This document shows, in pieces, positions 7,563 to 19,600 of a stretch of DNA of 54,147 bases. A program made the position numbers and the translations under genes. The first letter of the stretch is position 1; each line of letters opens with the position of its first letter. The notes beneath the pieces were generated by a model. That model made no database searches and was not told the DNA's origin. It was given only the letters and a program-made list of their open reading frames with translations. The DNA lies in the IMG/VR virus record IMGVR_UViG_3300020442_002355, positions 1-54,147 of that record. The stretch is one strand, 5' to 3'. The DNA comes from a virus.

Positions 7563-10500
7563 GCTAATGCAATAACCCTGAGGTCTTTAATTCTAGGCAC
7601 ATAAACCTGGTTGGTTGATGTCATTACGAGTTTGATTCTATAGTATCTAAATGGTTCCAAATTATCAATTGTAAAGGTATATTCCTTGTATTCAAGGTTG
7701 TTGCTATTAAAGTCAAGGACATTCGTCTTTTGAATCAATGTATCGGATCTGCCGTCATTGTTCTTAAGATCTATTACATCTCCATTTGATTTTAGATTCA
7801 AATATCCAGGGAAAGGTGTAAATACTGGATTTGCTGTGGGTTCACTACCAACGCAATAGAATGCTCTGATATCGGAGAATGTATTAATGTATCCATTAGT
7901 AATAATCTTAATGGAACTTGCAGAATTCTCTAGTGAAAGTTCTCTAGAGATGTATTGGAATGCTGAAGGATCAGTATCAATACCATTTACTCTAGCATCA
8001 GTAATATAATTTGTGACAGGGTTGTTGATTCTATTAGTAGTGAAAATAGTGTTCATTCTCTGAGAATCAACAACAGGACTTACTCTTGTATCAACAGAAT
8101 TAAGGAACAGTCTAAGAGTCATAGACTTGTTACCTGGAACATTAGTAAGTTTCTGGTCCTCATTAACCTTAGAGAATATTGCTCTTGGTGTGGAGAGGTA
8201 GTTGGGTTTGTTCAATGTAACCTGCTCAAATCCATTATCAACAAATGGAATCTCATTACCACTAATACCAGTCGATGTTGTAGATCTAAACTGAGCACTG
8301 ATTGTAGATCCTTGAACAGTTTGAGAATGAATCATAGGAGTTACAATCTCATATGGAATATTTTGAGATGCATATGCTCCATAACCACCAGCAGACTTAG
8401 TATCCCCAATGTACAATTGAGGGAAGAATGTATCTACGTTTCTTGGTCTAGCATCAACAGTGCCTTTAGTTGAACCGAATACTTCACTCATATCAAGTTT
8501 TACATAGTAAGAATCAAATGTGATAGGATCGGCAACAGTGACATCATTCATATCATGAATCTTATTGATCCTTGCCAGGTTGACACCAGACAACTCATAC
8601 TTATAAACTAAAGTTCCAATTGGATAAGATGCCTGATTTGCTCCTCTAGTAATCGTTCCGCCAATAGTATTAGTTCCTGAAGTAGCACTGTATTCAATAA
8701 TTTCGTCACCAATCTTTAAGAATCCTCTGTTAGTCGTGCCAACATTAGCACCTTCAAATTGCGTAAAGGATGTATTATCTTCAACTGTAATTGAAGCTGC
8801 AGATCCAGCATCATAAGCAACTGTAAGTTTGGTTGGAACTACGTCCGACTCAACCCCAGATATCTCTACTCTGTTGTCCTCAAAATACATTCCATGATTT
8901 GTATGATTAACTTTGATATGTAATCCATCAGAATCATTAGAGAATGAGTTTATGCTAGTAGGATAAACGCCACCAAAAGCAGTATTGGTATGGTTAAATG
9001 ATGTCTCAATACCAGTAGATCTTACATAACGTATCTCTTGGCTGCTATTTGTTGTGAATTGTCCCTGAACATTGTCAAGTATAATTGTATTTGTTGATCC
9101 AATTCCAGCAACAGTTAACTTCAGATCTCTACCAACTTCAGTAGAACTGAGAGAAAGTACATCACCTACTTGATAAGCAGTTCCTCCATTATTGTTAATG
9201 GTTGCTGCAGTAACAGATCCATTGTTGAATGTGACACTTGCGTTGGCACCACTTCCATTGCCGGAAAGAGAAACCAAGGAAAGAGTACGAGTATCAGTAC
9301 CGGTAGAAGGAGTGTAACCAACACCAGCATTGGTTATTGTCAGAGAACCAACAGCAGAAGCACCAGCACCAACAAGATTTCCTGTAGCATTAGTTCCATC
9401 CTGTTTGAAGGTGTTGCCTAATACATAATCGTTGGTAATCAATGAACCTTCAGAGAGTGCAATCTTAATTTTCCTTGATTTTAATTCAAGTGAATCAGGG
9501 AGAAGATTTGAAACCTGTCTATTTCCCTTAGAAAGACGTGGGTTATACAAATCTACAGTACCAGAAGTTTCAAATTCTGCTCTGTAAAGTGTAAACTTAA
9601 GATCTTCCCACTGACTTGCTTCCCAACCAGAAGCATTCTGTGACTTGAACATTGAACCAAGGAAAGGTTGGGTGGAGATTAATGTGTCCGTAAGGAAATC
9701 TTCCTGTCCAATCCTTGATACAAATACATCATATTTTGTGGAGTTTGTTAAGAGACAAATTGCATACTCCTTTCTGCCCTCAAGGTAAATTGGTGCCTTA
9801 AAGGTAAACGATGTAGCAATTGAACTGTCAGTTGAGATAGAAACTTCATCGGGGTCTAAGATTACTTCCGACATTGGAAGAACTTTAGATGTAGGAATTC
9901 CTCCTTCAACAGTTCTAATCTGTAAGGTGATAGGAATATCCATATCATCCTTATCTTTGAAGAAGATGTCGCATCTTGTTAAGAAGATGCCAGTCTCATC
10001 ATCAACAACAAATGTTTGTGCTAATGGATCATACCAAGCAGTAATAGTCTCAGGTGAAGTTCTATTGACTACACTGGTTCCGACAATTTGAGTGCCAGAA
10101 GATCTGCTTACAGTTTGCTGCTCAAACTCTTTCTTGTCTTCAAGTCTGATGCTTCTAATAGAACCTTCATTAGCAATAACACCAGTAGCAGAGTAATGCT
10201 CCGAAGCAATTGTAGTTACATTCTCAGCATCATTATTTTCATTACTAGAAAGTGTAAATGCTCTAATACCAGACTCAAATCTTGGGTGATAAGATGTAAT
10301 TGTTTCTGGGATATAGAAACTGCCAATAACAGAAGACTGATTGTCAACAACCAATCTCAGATTAGATACAGTTGCGGTAGCACCACTGCTTTCGCCTACA
10401 AGTAAAGTTCCAACTTCAACATATCCGTAATACTCACCTTGAGTCTCATTTGACAATGAATATGTATCAATATTCAGAATTGTTGAGGTAGAGGTATATG

Positions 10501-13500
10501 AAGCAGGAATTAGTTGTCCATTATATGGATTCTGCTCATATGTTCTAGTTGCAGAATTATACTCACCTTCTTTATGATTAATCTGGGCAACCCTAGCATA
10601 GAATTTAGGAGCAGTAACACCTTTCTTCAAAGGAATGCTGCGTACATTCTCGCCAACAGTAAACGTGCCTGAAGTCATTGTAATTTCAATGAGTTTAGGA
10701 GTACAGTATCTGGCAACACTAACTCCATCAAAGTAAGGATAGACTTGAGTTCCTGGTTTTAATTTCTTTGACTTAAACTCAATATTTCTAGATCTCATAA
10801 ATGGAACGAGATCTCTACTTACAGTTCTATCGTTTATAGAAGTCTTTTCATACTCTTCATGGACGATAGTTCTTGTTCCACCTCTAGATTCTGTTCCAAG
10901 ATCAAATGTTTCTTGGAATTCTTCTTGTGAAACAGTAGTAGTATTTCTTCTTACCCACTGACCAGGACCAGATGTTCCATCAAGTTTCTTAGTAGATTCT
11001 GAAACAGCATCGGTTGCTGCTCTGCTTTCGGACTCAGCAGTATCTAATACACCAGTCCAGTTGGTCTCCCAAGAATCCCAAAGAATAGGAACAAATCCAG
11101 TTTGAGCATCTAATTCATTTGTTCTTTCATAGTAATCAACCGTAGCAGCATAATTGCCTTCAGTTTCAATGATTCTGGTTTGAACTCTAACAGTATCAAC
11201 CCAAGTATCCGAAGCAGGAGTAAGTTCAATAGTTCCTTGCCAGAAACTTACTGTAAATGGAGTAATAGTTTCTGATCTAGTTGCAAATGTCTGCTGTAAC
11301 CAATTTACTTCAGAGTAATCTAAAGTTAAAATATCATTAGATCTTGAGATATTCTCTCCGTCAATTACATTGAACTTAAAGTCTGTGGTCGAATCTACTC
11401 CTTCAACTGGACCAAAGATAAGGTCTACTGAGTTTGTATAGTGTTTTGGTCTAAGTTCTTTATTCTTTCTATCAATTGAGTTATTAAGAGTTGCTTTTGT
11501 TTCTTGAGATTTGAAGGAATTGAAATTATCTACAAAGAAACCACTCTTAAATCTATTAAAACCGTCACTATCTGCAATAAAGGCACTCTCAGTCTTGGAC
11601 TCAAGCAGAGACAGTGAAGTGTAATACTCAAGATTTCTAATTCTGTTCTCAAGTTGCTTGATATCAGACATTCTATATCTCTTATGCTCTAAGAACTTAA
11701 GAGATGCTTGCTCAGGGTTAAAGAGATAAGGAGGAAGTTTAATTGATGCAATTTCCATCGCATCATCAATTGCTACAGGAGGTTCTGGTCTTTCAGCAGG
11801 TGTTCCATAAACAACTTGGAACTTACCATCCTTGGTAAGGAACAGTCTATCAATTCTTCCAAGATAATGTGAGAAATCAAATACCAGATTTTCTTGGGAA
11901 GCAAGGATATTTGCCCCAGAGTTGCCTGATTGATTATAATATCTTCCTTCAAATTCTAGTGGAGAACGTGCTCCTTCAGTAACTGCATAATTTGAAACTC
12001 TTGGTCTGATATCAATGATATCACTATTAGATATTCCATCAATAGATTGAATCTCTGTCGCATAGTCAAAAGTATTATAACTTTCTACTGTTGTTATATC
12101 GCCAGAATCAGCCGAATCATAAACAGCAGAAGCATAATATACAATTATCTTCTTAGTTGGTGCCGTAGAAGATGCTCTTCTTCTCAGAGAACTGTAAGAG
12201 TAAATTGTTTTCTTTTGACCTGTGCTAAAGGTAAAGTTTGAAGATATATTGAAACTCTCCTCAACAATACCACTGATAGTACCTTCAACTAAACTTTGTT
12301 GGAAAATAACAGTTTCTCCTTCAACAAAATCAATTTGATTTTTTGTGATAAAAGATACGCTTAAATTATCAGGTTTTCCTACAGAAACGGCAATTGCTCC
12401 ACTGGTTTGTCCAATAAGAACTTCACCATCAACAACATCCTGTGTCGTTGAAGACTGACTTGTTATTGCAGAGAAAGTCATCTTAGGAGCAGCAGGAGTT
12501 CCTGTTCCTTCAGACTCATAAACTCCATGAATTTCTAAAACGTCAGGTACGTTTAAAGAAATAACTTCATCTTCAACTCTAGTTCCAAATGGATAGTTTC
12601 CATATTCAAGTCCATTATTTAAAGTTGTTGTGCCAGTACCAGATCCCTCTAATTTTGACTTACTAACAATCAAAGAGGAGACATTAATTTTATTCTTTGT
12701 TTTTGACTTTGGTTTTGACTTTCTTAGAGTTGCAACTAATTTCGCTGCTCCGGCACCGCCAGAGATATTAAATATATTGACAATTTGGTCAGAGCTGACA
12801 GAAAATACAACTTTATCTTCCGTCAATTCAACAGTTTCGCCAGAGTCTTCTCTAATAAGAGAATATCTCTCGGGGGTAAATGGTAAGAATGTTTGATTGA
12901 ATCCTGCTTCCATTGGAGTAGCAGTATCAATAGATCCATTAGCAAGAATATTTACATCATAAACCTTTCTTATGGTTATTGTAGATTCGTTAAGATCTAC
13001 TGTTGCAATATTCTGTTTCGTAAGTTTTGTATATAAACTGTTGTCAGAAGACTTGTCTAATGCAGTCTTTACAACATCCATATCAGCAACATTAATTGCT
13101 GCACCGGGCAGACTGCCATTTACTACTCCGCCTACAGTATGAACACCAGCAACAGTGATATGATCTGTACCAACGGTCTCAACTTTAACCATAATTTTGT
13201 CAGTTGAGGTTGTAAGATCTGAATATGTAATCAGATCGCCAACAGAAACGTTATCCAAGAATCTTGGATTAGCACTTTCAATGCGTCCTGCAGGACTAAC
13301 ACTTGCTACACCAACATTAAAAGATCTGGTTTGAACAACATCAGCAGCAAAAGTGTTGATACCAACTAATCTATCATCAGTTGCATAAACAGATTTAACG
13401 TCCGCAATAGTTTTTTCAGTGATTGCAATAGCAACTCTACCGTCTTGAATTCCATTAAAACTTAATGGTTCATTCTGAATAAATGAACCATTTCTATCAT

Positions 13501-15076
13501 AAAGAGTTAAAGTAGTGCCTGAAGTTACAGCATCTCTAAGAAATGCAGTAGCACCACTGTTTGAACCCTTAACAAAAGTTGGAACAGGTAAAGTATGTGC
13601 CTGATTAAGTGTGACAACTGTAAATGGTTGTACATCAAACAAAGAGAGTCCCCACTGATTAGTATCGGGGTTATCTGCATCATAAGAACCAGACTCTAAT
13701 TTAAAATCATAAACCCTAGCAAGACCAACTTCAGTTCCTGGTGGTGTTGCTGTATCATTTACTTCGGCACTTCTTTCATCTCTTAAGCTTAAGACATATG
13801 TATTACCAATTCCAATACCTGGTGCGGGAGTTCTTAGTACTCTATTGACTCTAAAAGTTGCACCAGTATTATAAGATAAAGACTCTCCACTTACATCGGC
13901 AGTTGTTCTTGGTTTTTCAACATCAATAAAAGTTGGTGTTGAAGTCTCAATATCATAACCTTTTACATATGCTTTACCTGACGAAATCTTTAAGATTGCC
14001 AAGTCATCAGATGCAAGAGATCCCCCGTAAGTAAATTCTCCACCTTCAAATAATCCATTATTACCAAGATTATTATTGAGAGAGTTAAATACTGCTACAT
14101 CAAAAGGTTTTACAACATAATGACCACTTTGCTCAAATGTTCTCTGAGCAAGAGTATCCATCAAGTCTTCACGGAAGACTTTGCCAGATCCAGCGCCTAC
14201 ATCTTTAATCTGTGTTCTTAAAACACCATCTTCAATTACTGCTAATTCGATGAAGTTATTATCATCAAAATCGTCAAGTGGTTTTTTGAAGAGACTTACT
14301 GAAATTTTTAATCTATCAGCACCTGGAGCAGAATAGTTATTAAATCCCTGAGAGTTATCGTTCAGGGTTTCATCTAAATCGGAAGTTATAATTTCTTCTC
14401 TAATCTGAAGACCAACTCTATAGTTTGGTCTATTTGCATATTGATCCAGGATCAGAGTCTCAGTATCTACTTGTACAAAATTTCCTCTGATGAAATATAC
14501 ACCCTGCTGAATTTGAAAAGCAGAACCAACAGAACTTGCATTTTGTGCAATAGTTACAGCAAAAGGACTATTTGCTGGAATTGTGGAATTTCCTAAAAGA
14601 CTAGAATTAATTGAAGTGCTACAAACTAATTCTTCATTATCAAAAAATTCCTGCGTTAAGTTATTTGCAGTATTGGCATTAATATAATTAACATACAGTG
14701 TTAAATTGCCGTTTGCAGAATCTGCAGGAAGAAGAACACTATCAACAACCGCAGTTACACCTGAGTCTTGTCCAGTTATCTTCAACCCTACGAGTTGGTC
14801 AGCATAAGCAGAAACCGGAACACCTTGGTAATTGTTATTTAACTGAACGTTATAATAAAGTTGTGTATATCCTGTATTTCCTGGGATTACTTTAGATCCC
14901 TCTTTGAAAAAGTGCTGTCCAAACTTTTCAATCTGATTTTGTAAAATCGACTGAAGCGTTGTCAGTTCTCTTGCCTGTACTGGATAACCAGGTTTGAACA
15001 GAACTTTATGAAAATCACTAGACGGATCGTAATCATCAAAATATGGCGATACGTTGAGATTAGTTTGTTGTGGCAT
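7559..15076 (-). CDS. Very large baseplate/tail structural protein (DUF4815-like)
   Basis: A 2505-residue virion protein. The N terminus (NVSPYFDDYDPSSDFHKVLFKPGYPVQARELTTLQSILQ) is the conserved start of cyanophage DUF4815 proteins, which lie next to gp8 and are thought to build the baseplate periphery. Long beta-rich stretches follow, including Gly-Tyr units (ITNAGVGYTPS) near residue 1890, and a C-terminal adhesin-like domain ending FRYYRIKLVMTSTNQVYVPRIKDLRV. Position between gp8 and gp13 matches the place of T4 gp9-gp12, so it may do the work of gp10-type tail-pin proteins. That equivalence is inference. Confidence 0.85.
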   Translation of the reverse strand: MPQQTNLNVSPYFDDYDPSSDFHKVLFKPGYPVQARELTTLQSILQNQIEKFGQHFFKEGSKVIPGNTGYTQLYYNVQLNNNYQGVPVSAYADQLVGLKITGQDSGVTAVVDSVLLPADSANGNLTLYVNYINANTANNLTQEFFDNEELVCSTSINSSLLGNSTIPANSPFAVTIAQNASSVGSAFQIQQGVYFIRGNFVQVDTETLILDQYANRPNYRVGLQIREEIITSDLDETLNDNSQGFNNYSAPGADRLKISVSLFKKPLDDFDDNNFIELAVIEDGVLRTQIKDVGAGSGKVFREDLMDTLAQRTFEQSGHYVVKPFDVAVFNSLNNNLGNNGLFEGGEFTYGGSLASDDLAILKISSGKAYVKGYDIETSTPTFIDVEKPRTTADVSGESLSYNTGATFRVNRVLRTPAPGIGIGNTYVLSLRDERSAEVNDTATPPGTEVGLARVYDFKLESGSYDADNPDTNQWGLSLFDVQPFTVVTLNQAHTLPVPTFVKGSNSGATAFLRDAVTSGTTLTLYDRNGSFIQNEPLSFNGIQDGRVAIAITEKTIADVKSVYATDDRLVGINTFAADVVQTRSFNVGVASVSPAGRIESANPRFLDNVSVGDLITYSDLTTSTDKIMVKVETVGTDHITVAGVHTVGGVVNGSLPGAAINVADMDVVKTALDKSSDNSLYTKLTKQNIATVDLNESTITIRKVYDVNILANGSIDTATPMEAGFNQTFLPFTPERYSLIREDSGETVELTEDKVVFSVSSDQIVNIFNISGGAGAAKLVATLRKSKPKSKTKNKINVSSLIVSKSKLEGSGTGTTTLNNGLEYGNYPFGTRVEDEVISLNVPDVLEIHGVYESEGTGTPAAPKMTFSAITSQSSTTQDVVDGEVLIGQTSGAIAVSVGKPDNLSVSFITKNQIDFVEGETVIFQQSLVEGTISGIVEESFNISSNFTFSTGQKKTIYSYSSLRRRASSTAPTKKIIVYYASAVYDSADSGDITTVESYNTFDYATEIQSIDGISNSDIIDIRPRVSNYAVTEGARSPLEFEGRYYNQSGNSGANILASQENLVFDFSHYLGRIDRLFLTKDGKFQVVYGTPAERPEPPVAIDDAMEIASIKLPPYLFNPEQASLKFLEHKRYRMSDIKQLENRIRNLEYYTSLSLLESKTESAFIADSDGFNRFKSGFFVDNFNSFKSQETKATLNNSIDRKNKELRPKHYTNSVDLIFGPVEGVDSTTDFKFNVIDGENISRSNDILTLDYSEVNWLQQTFATRSETITPFTVSFWQGTIELTPASDTWVDTVRVQTRIIETEGNYAATVDYYERTNELDAQTGFVPILWDSWETNWTGVLDTAESESRAATDAVSESTKKLDGTSGPGQWVRRNTTTVSQEEFQETFDLGTESRGGTRTIVHEEYEKTSINDRTVSRDLVPFMRSRNIEFKSKKLKPGTQVYPYFDGVSVARYCTPKLIEITMTSGTFTVGENVRSIPLKKGVTAPKFYARVAQINHKEGEYNSATRTYEQNPYNGQLIPASYTSTSTILNIDTYSLSNETQGEYYGYVEVGTLLVGESSGATATVSNLRLVVDNQSSVIGSFYIPETITSYHPRFESGIRAFTLSSNENNDAENVTTIASEHYSATGVIANEGSIRSIRLEDKKEFEQQTVSRSSGTQIVGTSVVNRTSPETITAWYDPLAQTFVVDDETGIFLTRCDIFFKDKDDMDIPITLQIRTVEGGIPTSKVLPMSEVILDPDEVSISTDSSIATSFTFKAPIYLEGRKEYAICLLTNSTKYDVFVSRIGQEDFLTDTLISTQPFLGSMFKSQNASGWEASQWEDLKFTLYRAEFETSGTVDLYNPRLSKGNRQVSNLLPDSLELKSRKIKIALSEGSLITNDYVLGNTFKQDGTNATGNLVGAGASAVGSLTITNAGVGYTPSTGTDTRTLSLVSLSGNGSGANASVTFNNGSVTAATINNNGGTAYQVGDVLSLSSTEVGRDLKLTVAGIGSTNTIILDNVQGQFTTNSSQEIRYVRSTGIETSFNHTNTAFGGVYPTSINSFSNDSDGLHIKVNHTNHGMYFEDNRVEISGVESDVVPTKLTVAYDAGSAASITVEDNTSFTQFEGANVGTTNRGFLKIGDEIIEYSATSGTNTIGGTITRGANQASYPIGTLVYKYELSGVNLARINKIHDMNDVTVADPITFDSYYVKLDMSEVFGSTKGTVDARPRNVDTFFPQLYIGDTKSAGGYGAYASQNIPYEIVTPMIHSQTVQGSTISAQFRSTTSTGISGNEIPFVDNGFEQVTLNKPNYLSTPRAIFSKVNEDQKLTNVPGNKSMTLRLFLNSVDTRVSPVVDSQRMNTIFTTNRINNPVTNYITDARVNGIDTDPSAFQYISRELSLENSASSIKIITNGYINTFSDIRAFYCVGSEPTANPVFTPFPGYLNLKSNGDVIDLKNNDGRSDTLIQKTNVLDFNSNNLEYKEYTFTIDNLEPFRYYRIKLVMTSTNQVYVPRIKDLRVIALA

Positions 15077-15082
15077 AATCCT

Positions 15083-16645
15083 TTAGAACTGCAAGATAAT
15101 TTTTATGTCTTCCTTTTGATTCGACGATCTAGTAATAGAAGGTCTATTATCAACGTAAATGATATTACCAGATTGTTTTTGAACTTCTGGTAACGCAATA
15201 CCGTCCGTAAAATTAAGACCATAATAGTAGGTCCTATTATTTATTACGGTAGAGGAACCTGTAAAAGAACTATCAATAGTTAATATTGAATTAGTACCAC
15301 TGTCTGGTACAATTGTAAGAGATCCGCCAGTGTCTGGGGTACTTGTAAATTCTGCCAAATCATATCCATATCTTGGATTGATATTTTGAGTTCCATCGGC
15401 AGTATTAAACCCAACCAAATATCTGTCTTGCCAGAATTTCAAAACTCCAGTTGCCTGATCATAACTAACCACTCTACCAAAAGCAGTTGTTCCTGTGGCA
15501 ATAGTTTGCGAAACCATTGAGTTTGCTGTAAACTCTGCAGTGCTATATCCAGTTCCTACAAGTTTCAACGCACCAACAACACTTGCTCTTGGTTTATCCA
15601 AGATAGTATTAGAATTTAACTCTGTTGGATTCTCTACAATACCAACTCTGGCAATTTTATTGCCAGTAATAAAATCTGGGTTCTGACTATCATTTTCAAT
15701 TCTTGCATACATTAAGAGATTAGATGCTCCTAACTCCTTGTATATGTCATGTCCGTGACCTCCTTGAGGAGGAATAATTACATCGAATTTTGGTCTAACT
15801 GTACCTGTTGGTACTGCACCAGCAACTAAATCAACAGTTCCATATGTATATCCAGAACCTTGATTTGATACTTCTACTGAACTGACCTGAGAATTTTCAT
15901 CAATAGTAATAGTACACTCTGCACCAGTTCCATCCCCTTTGATTGGAACGTTTCTATACTGCAAATTTGCTGCTCCTACATTAAGACCTTTATTTGTTAC
16001 TGTAACAATCTTAATAGAACCAGCAACTGCATTATCCCTAACAAGGGCATTATCAGTTGAAGTTTCCCAGTTGTTTGGAACTGGCATGAACTCTGTAGAG
16101 TCAAACTTAATGATATCTGAAGGACTTAAAGTATACAGATATTTCCAAATATATCCATCTCCACTGGAACCAGCAACTCTTGGTTCCAAATCCGTGAACA
16201 ATGGTTCATCCAAAGAGGATTTTCCTGTTGGGTTGTCAGGACTAGTTCCGTTCTGTAAACAAATATAGACCCTAAAGTCTCTATTCATCACATAGAAAAA
16301 TGACGCATATAAATTTGTGGAACTAGAAACTGCAGCAGTGTTGTCAATACTGTAATCATGACGATACATGTCATACTTTGCACCAGAAGACCATATTCTT
16401 TTTGGTATAACATGCATAATATCAGAAGAAGTAATCTTCTTCATAGCAATCATGGTGTCCCAATAATCATTCTCCTGGTTAAAATTATCTCTGGGAGAAG
16501 GAGGAGTCTCCTCCCACTTTTCATTAAAATCAGAAGAATTAGTCAGTCCTACAAAGGTGTAATAAGCATTAGAAGTGCTTAATACACCATTGCGGAAATT
16601 TTTCGCATTTAAAATTCTAATTTGATCTGTAATTATTGCAGACAT
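15083..16645 (-). CDS. gp8: Baseplate wedge protein gp8
   Basis: A 520-residue homologue of T4 gp8, a baseplate wedge component. The N terminus (ITDQIRILNAKNFRNGVLS, YYTFVGLTNSSDF) and the motif SSGDGYIWKYLYTLSPSDIIKFDSTEFMPV are typical. T4 gp8 has 334 residues; the extra ~180 are beta-rich insertions, with one Gly-Tyr unit (VEVSNQGSGYTYG) near residue 265. It is flanked by gp7 upstream and the DUF4815 protein downstream, and has its own CTAAATA motif. Confidence 0.9.
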   Translation of the reverse strand: MSAIITDQIRILNAKNFRNGVLSTSNAYYTFVGLTNSSDFNEKWEETPPSPRDNFNQENDYWDTMIAMKKITSSDIMHVIPKRIWSSGAKYDMYRHDYSIDNTAAVSSSTNLYASFFYVMNRDFRVYICLQNGTSPDNPTGKSSLDEPLFTDLEPRVAGSSGDGYIWKYLYTLSPSDIIKFDSTEFMPVPNNWETSTDNALVRDNAVAGSIKIVTVTNKGLNVGAANLQYRNVPIKGDGTGAECTITIDENSQVSSVEVSNQGSGYTYGTVDLVAGAVPTGTVRPKFDVIIPPQGGHGHDIYKELGASNLLMYARIENDSQNPDFITGNKIARVGIVENPTELNSNTILDKPRASVVGALKLVGTGYSTAEFTANSMVSQTIATGTTAFGRVVSYDQATGVLKFWQDRYLVGFNTADGTQNINPRYGYDLAEFTSTPDTGGSLTIVPDSGTNSILTIDSSFTGSSTVINNRTYYYGLNFTDGIALPEVQKQSGNIIYVDNRPSITRSSNQKEDIKIILQF

Positions 16646-16664
16646 TTTGCCACAGTTTTTTCTT

Positions 16665-16671
16665 TATTTAG
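16665..16671 (-). promoter_or_regulatory. Late promoter motif CTAAATA
   Basis: Minus strand GTAACTAAATAAAG, 20 nt before the gp8 ATG. The gp7 stop TAA abuts it. Confidence 0.75.
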
Positions 16672-19600
16672 TTACAGAGTTTCGTCATATCTTACGAACG
16701 CAAGAGATTTATCTCTTACAACTAACGTAGATGTAGATATGCCACCAAATCCACTCATGTTGTATGCAGTAGAAGCAACCGAAACTCCACTTTCAAGAAT
16801 AATCTTACCCCAACTATAAGAACCCAAATATGTTCCTGTAGTCATTCCAGTAACACCATTGAAATTGGTATCAAAATCATATCCAAGAGGAGGATTATCA
16901 ACCTTAGCACGAACTCTTATCACAGCATCCTGCTCATTACCTATAACAATAGGATGATCTCTTCTTTCTACAACTTCATAAACACCATCCACAAATGATG
17001 TGCTGATACCTAAAACATTACCATTTCCATCATAACTTGTTATAGAAGTTGTTGCTGCTCCTAAGTTTGAATTGAAGATTGTAAATACATCACCTTGCTC
17101 TATCGCAGAAACTGTTATTCCAGTACCAACATACTTAGATTGACTAAAGATATTATCCTGGTCGGGGATAAACAGATCAAACAAAGCATAAGTCTCATTA
17201 CTGATTGAAGTTGTTGCAAAACCAACAATACTACCAGAATCACCTCTATAACCACCAGGGAAAAATACCTTAATAGTTTGAGTTGTACCTTGACTTGGTG
17301 GAGAAATTAAGACTTTAGGAGCAGTTACTGTAGAATAACCAACTCCACCACCTGTTACGGTTATCCCAGTAACAACTCCATTCGTAATAGTAGCTCTTGC
17401 TTTTGCTGTTGTAGTTGTTCCAATACCAACACCAGTAGTACTTGCGATACTTACATTTGGAGCAGATAGATATCCACTTCCTCCATTTGTTATTGTAAAA
17501 CCAGTAACTGTTCCTGCCATAGAAACAGTAGCAGTAGCAGCTGCTGAAACTTTTACCTCTTGCTGGTGAATTTTGATTCTGTTCTGAGACAAACGACCTT
17601 GAGTTGTATCAAATTCATTACGCTGGTTAAACAGTGGTCTAACAGTGCTAAGATTTAATACAGTAGAACCAATTCCAACCGGTTTAAGTAAATAAGCAGC
17701 AGGTAAAATATTTGGTTCATGGAAGGTTCTTGCTTTAGAGACACTCTGTCCATCAATAATCTTATCTTCGGTCTGACGACACCAAGTAACAGGTCTTGTA
17801 AAATTAACATCATCAGTGTTTCCTGGACCAAAATATGGAAGAGTTTCTACAGTATCTGTGGAAACAATATCACTTATAGTTCTCTTATCCTCTTTGTAAA
17901 TTAGATCATCTGAAGTAATCTGAAGAGTATCACCTTCCTTCACAGTTTGAATTACATCAGTTTCAATAACATCATTACCTTCACCATTACCCTTGTAGAA
18001 AACAATTCTCAAGAAATCGCCAACTCTAGGTGCTTCGGAGAATCTAATTCTATTTCCTCCAAAGAAGAAGTAAGAATCACCTGGGACCTGAAGAATATTA
18101 TTCAAGAATACTAAGAGTAACTGATCTGTTTGAATTTTCGACCCTTTAGCAGCAATAATTGAAAGTCTTTCTCCACCTCTAAACAGTGGGAAGAGTTTTC
18201 TCTTACCATCAATATAACTATCAACATTATCCAGAATCTCAAGTTCACCAAGAGACCATCCATTAAAGGTGTCGTCAAAGGTTTTATCTACTGTAATTTG
18301 GAATTCTCTAAAATTAGATGTGGTTGGAATTCCAGTTCTTCCTCCTACAGGAACAGTTAGGATATCACTTTCGCCATAAGCGTAACCATTGTTTGTAATG
18401 TTATACGAAACTACACTAGAACCATTGCCAACCTGAATATCAATTTTACCTTGCGTACCTAATCCAGTTAATACCTGATCATTGGAATATACCAAAGGCA
18501 TATTTGCATATGGTTCTGGATCATCAAATATAATTTGAGGAACAATTGTTAGTGTATTAACACCAACATTAAGGTTGAATCCTGGATTAGTAATATTAAC
18601 ACTAGTAGAAATATTACCAGTGCCAGTAATAACAGTTGCAAAACCAATATGCTGGACAGATGTAGTTGCAACACTTACAACAGCACCAGCATCACTACCA
18701 ACAAAAGTATGTGTATACTGACCACCAGCGCGAACAGCATTTGCCGTTGCACTCACAAATGTATGAGCACCAGAAGCAACAGTTGCTGGGTTAGTCCCAA
18801 CATTGACAGTAATCGTAGTAGAAGTTACTGAACTAATATCGAGAGTTGTATTTGCTGCAGGGTCAGTTGCACGAGGATAAGAATGCTGAGTTGCATTACC
18901 ATCCTGAGCACAGGTAAAGGTCAGTGAATTGGTCTCAAGGGATATGCCTCTGCCAGCAACAAAATTATGACTGCCAATAGTAAGTTCTAAATCGCCAGTG
19001 TTATGGTCATAAACCGCACCGGAAACATTAAAGTAAACAAACGTTGAGAAACCAACAAATACTATAGCATCTTGACCTCGAATCTCTTCAATTCTCAATG
19101 GTCTTCTGCTTGCCCTAGTGTCAAGATTAGGTCTAGGATATGACTTGGTACTAGTATTATTATCACTAGCACAAGTAAAGCGTAGACTATTATCGTTAAT
19201 TGTAATATAATCTCCAGAATTTAACGCATGGTTTGCTGGAAGAGTTATAGACAGGAGTCCAGTTGTAGGAATATAATCTGCATCCAATACATCATAAGTA
19301 AGTCCTGCAACTGCTCCTGGACTAATATTACTAGTAGCAGCACTAACATTAACAATACCAAATGGTAAAGTAACTCCGATACTTACTCTAGTTCCTGCAG
19401 GAACATCATTAACTGGAGCAGCACTCGTAGGAACTTGAATATGAGTAATCCCAGCTCCAACATCGGCACCTAGATAAGCAACTTTAGTACTATCTAATTT
19501 TCTGAAAGTTCCAATTCCAATATAAGCATTATTTCCATCAAATACAGTCTCTAAGACGCCAAATACGCTATTTTCATTAGTCAAATAGATGTTGGTTGAA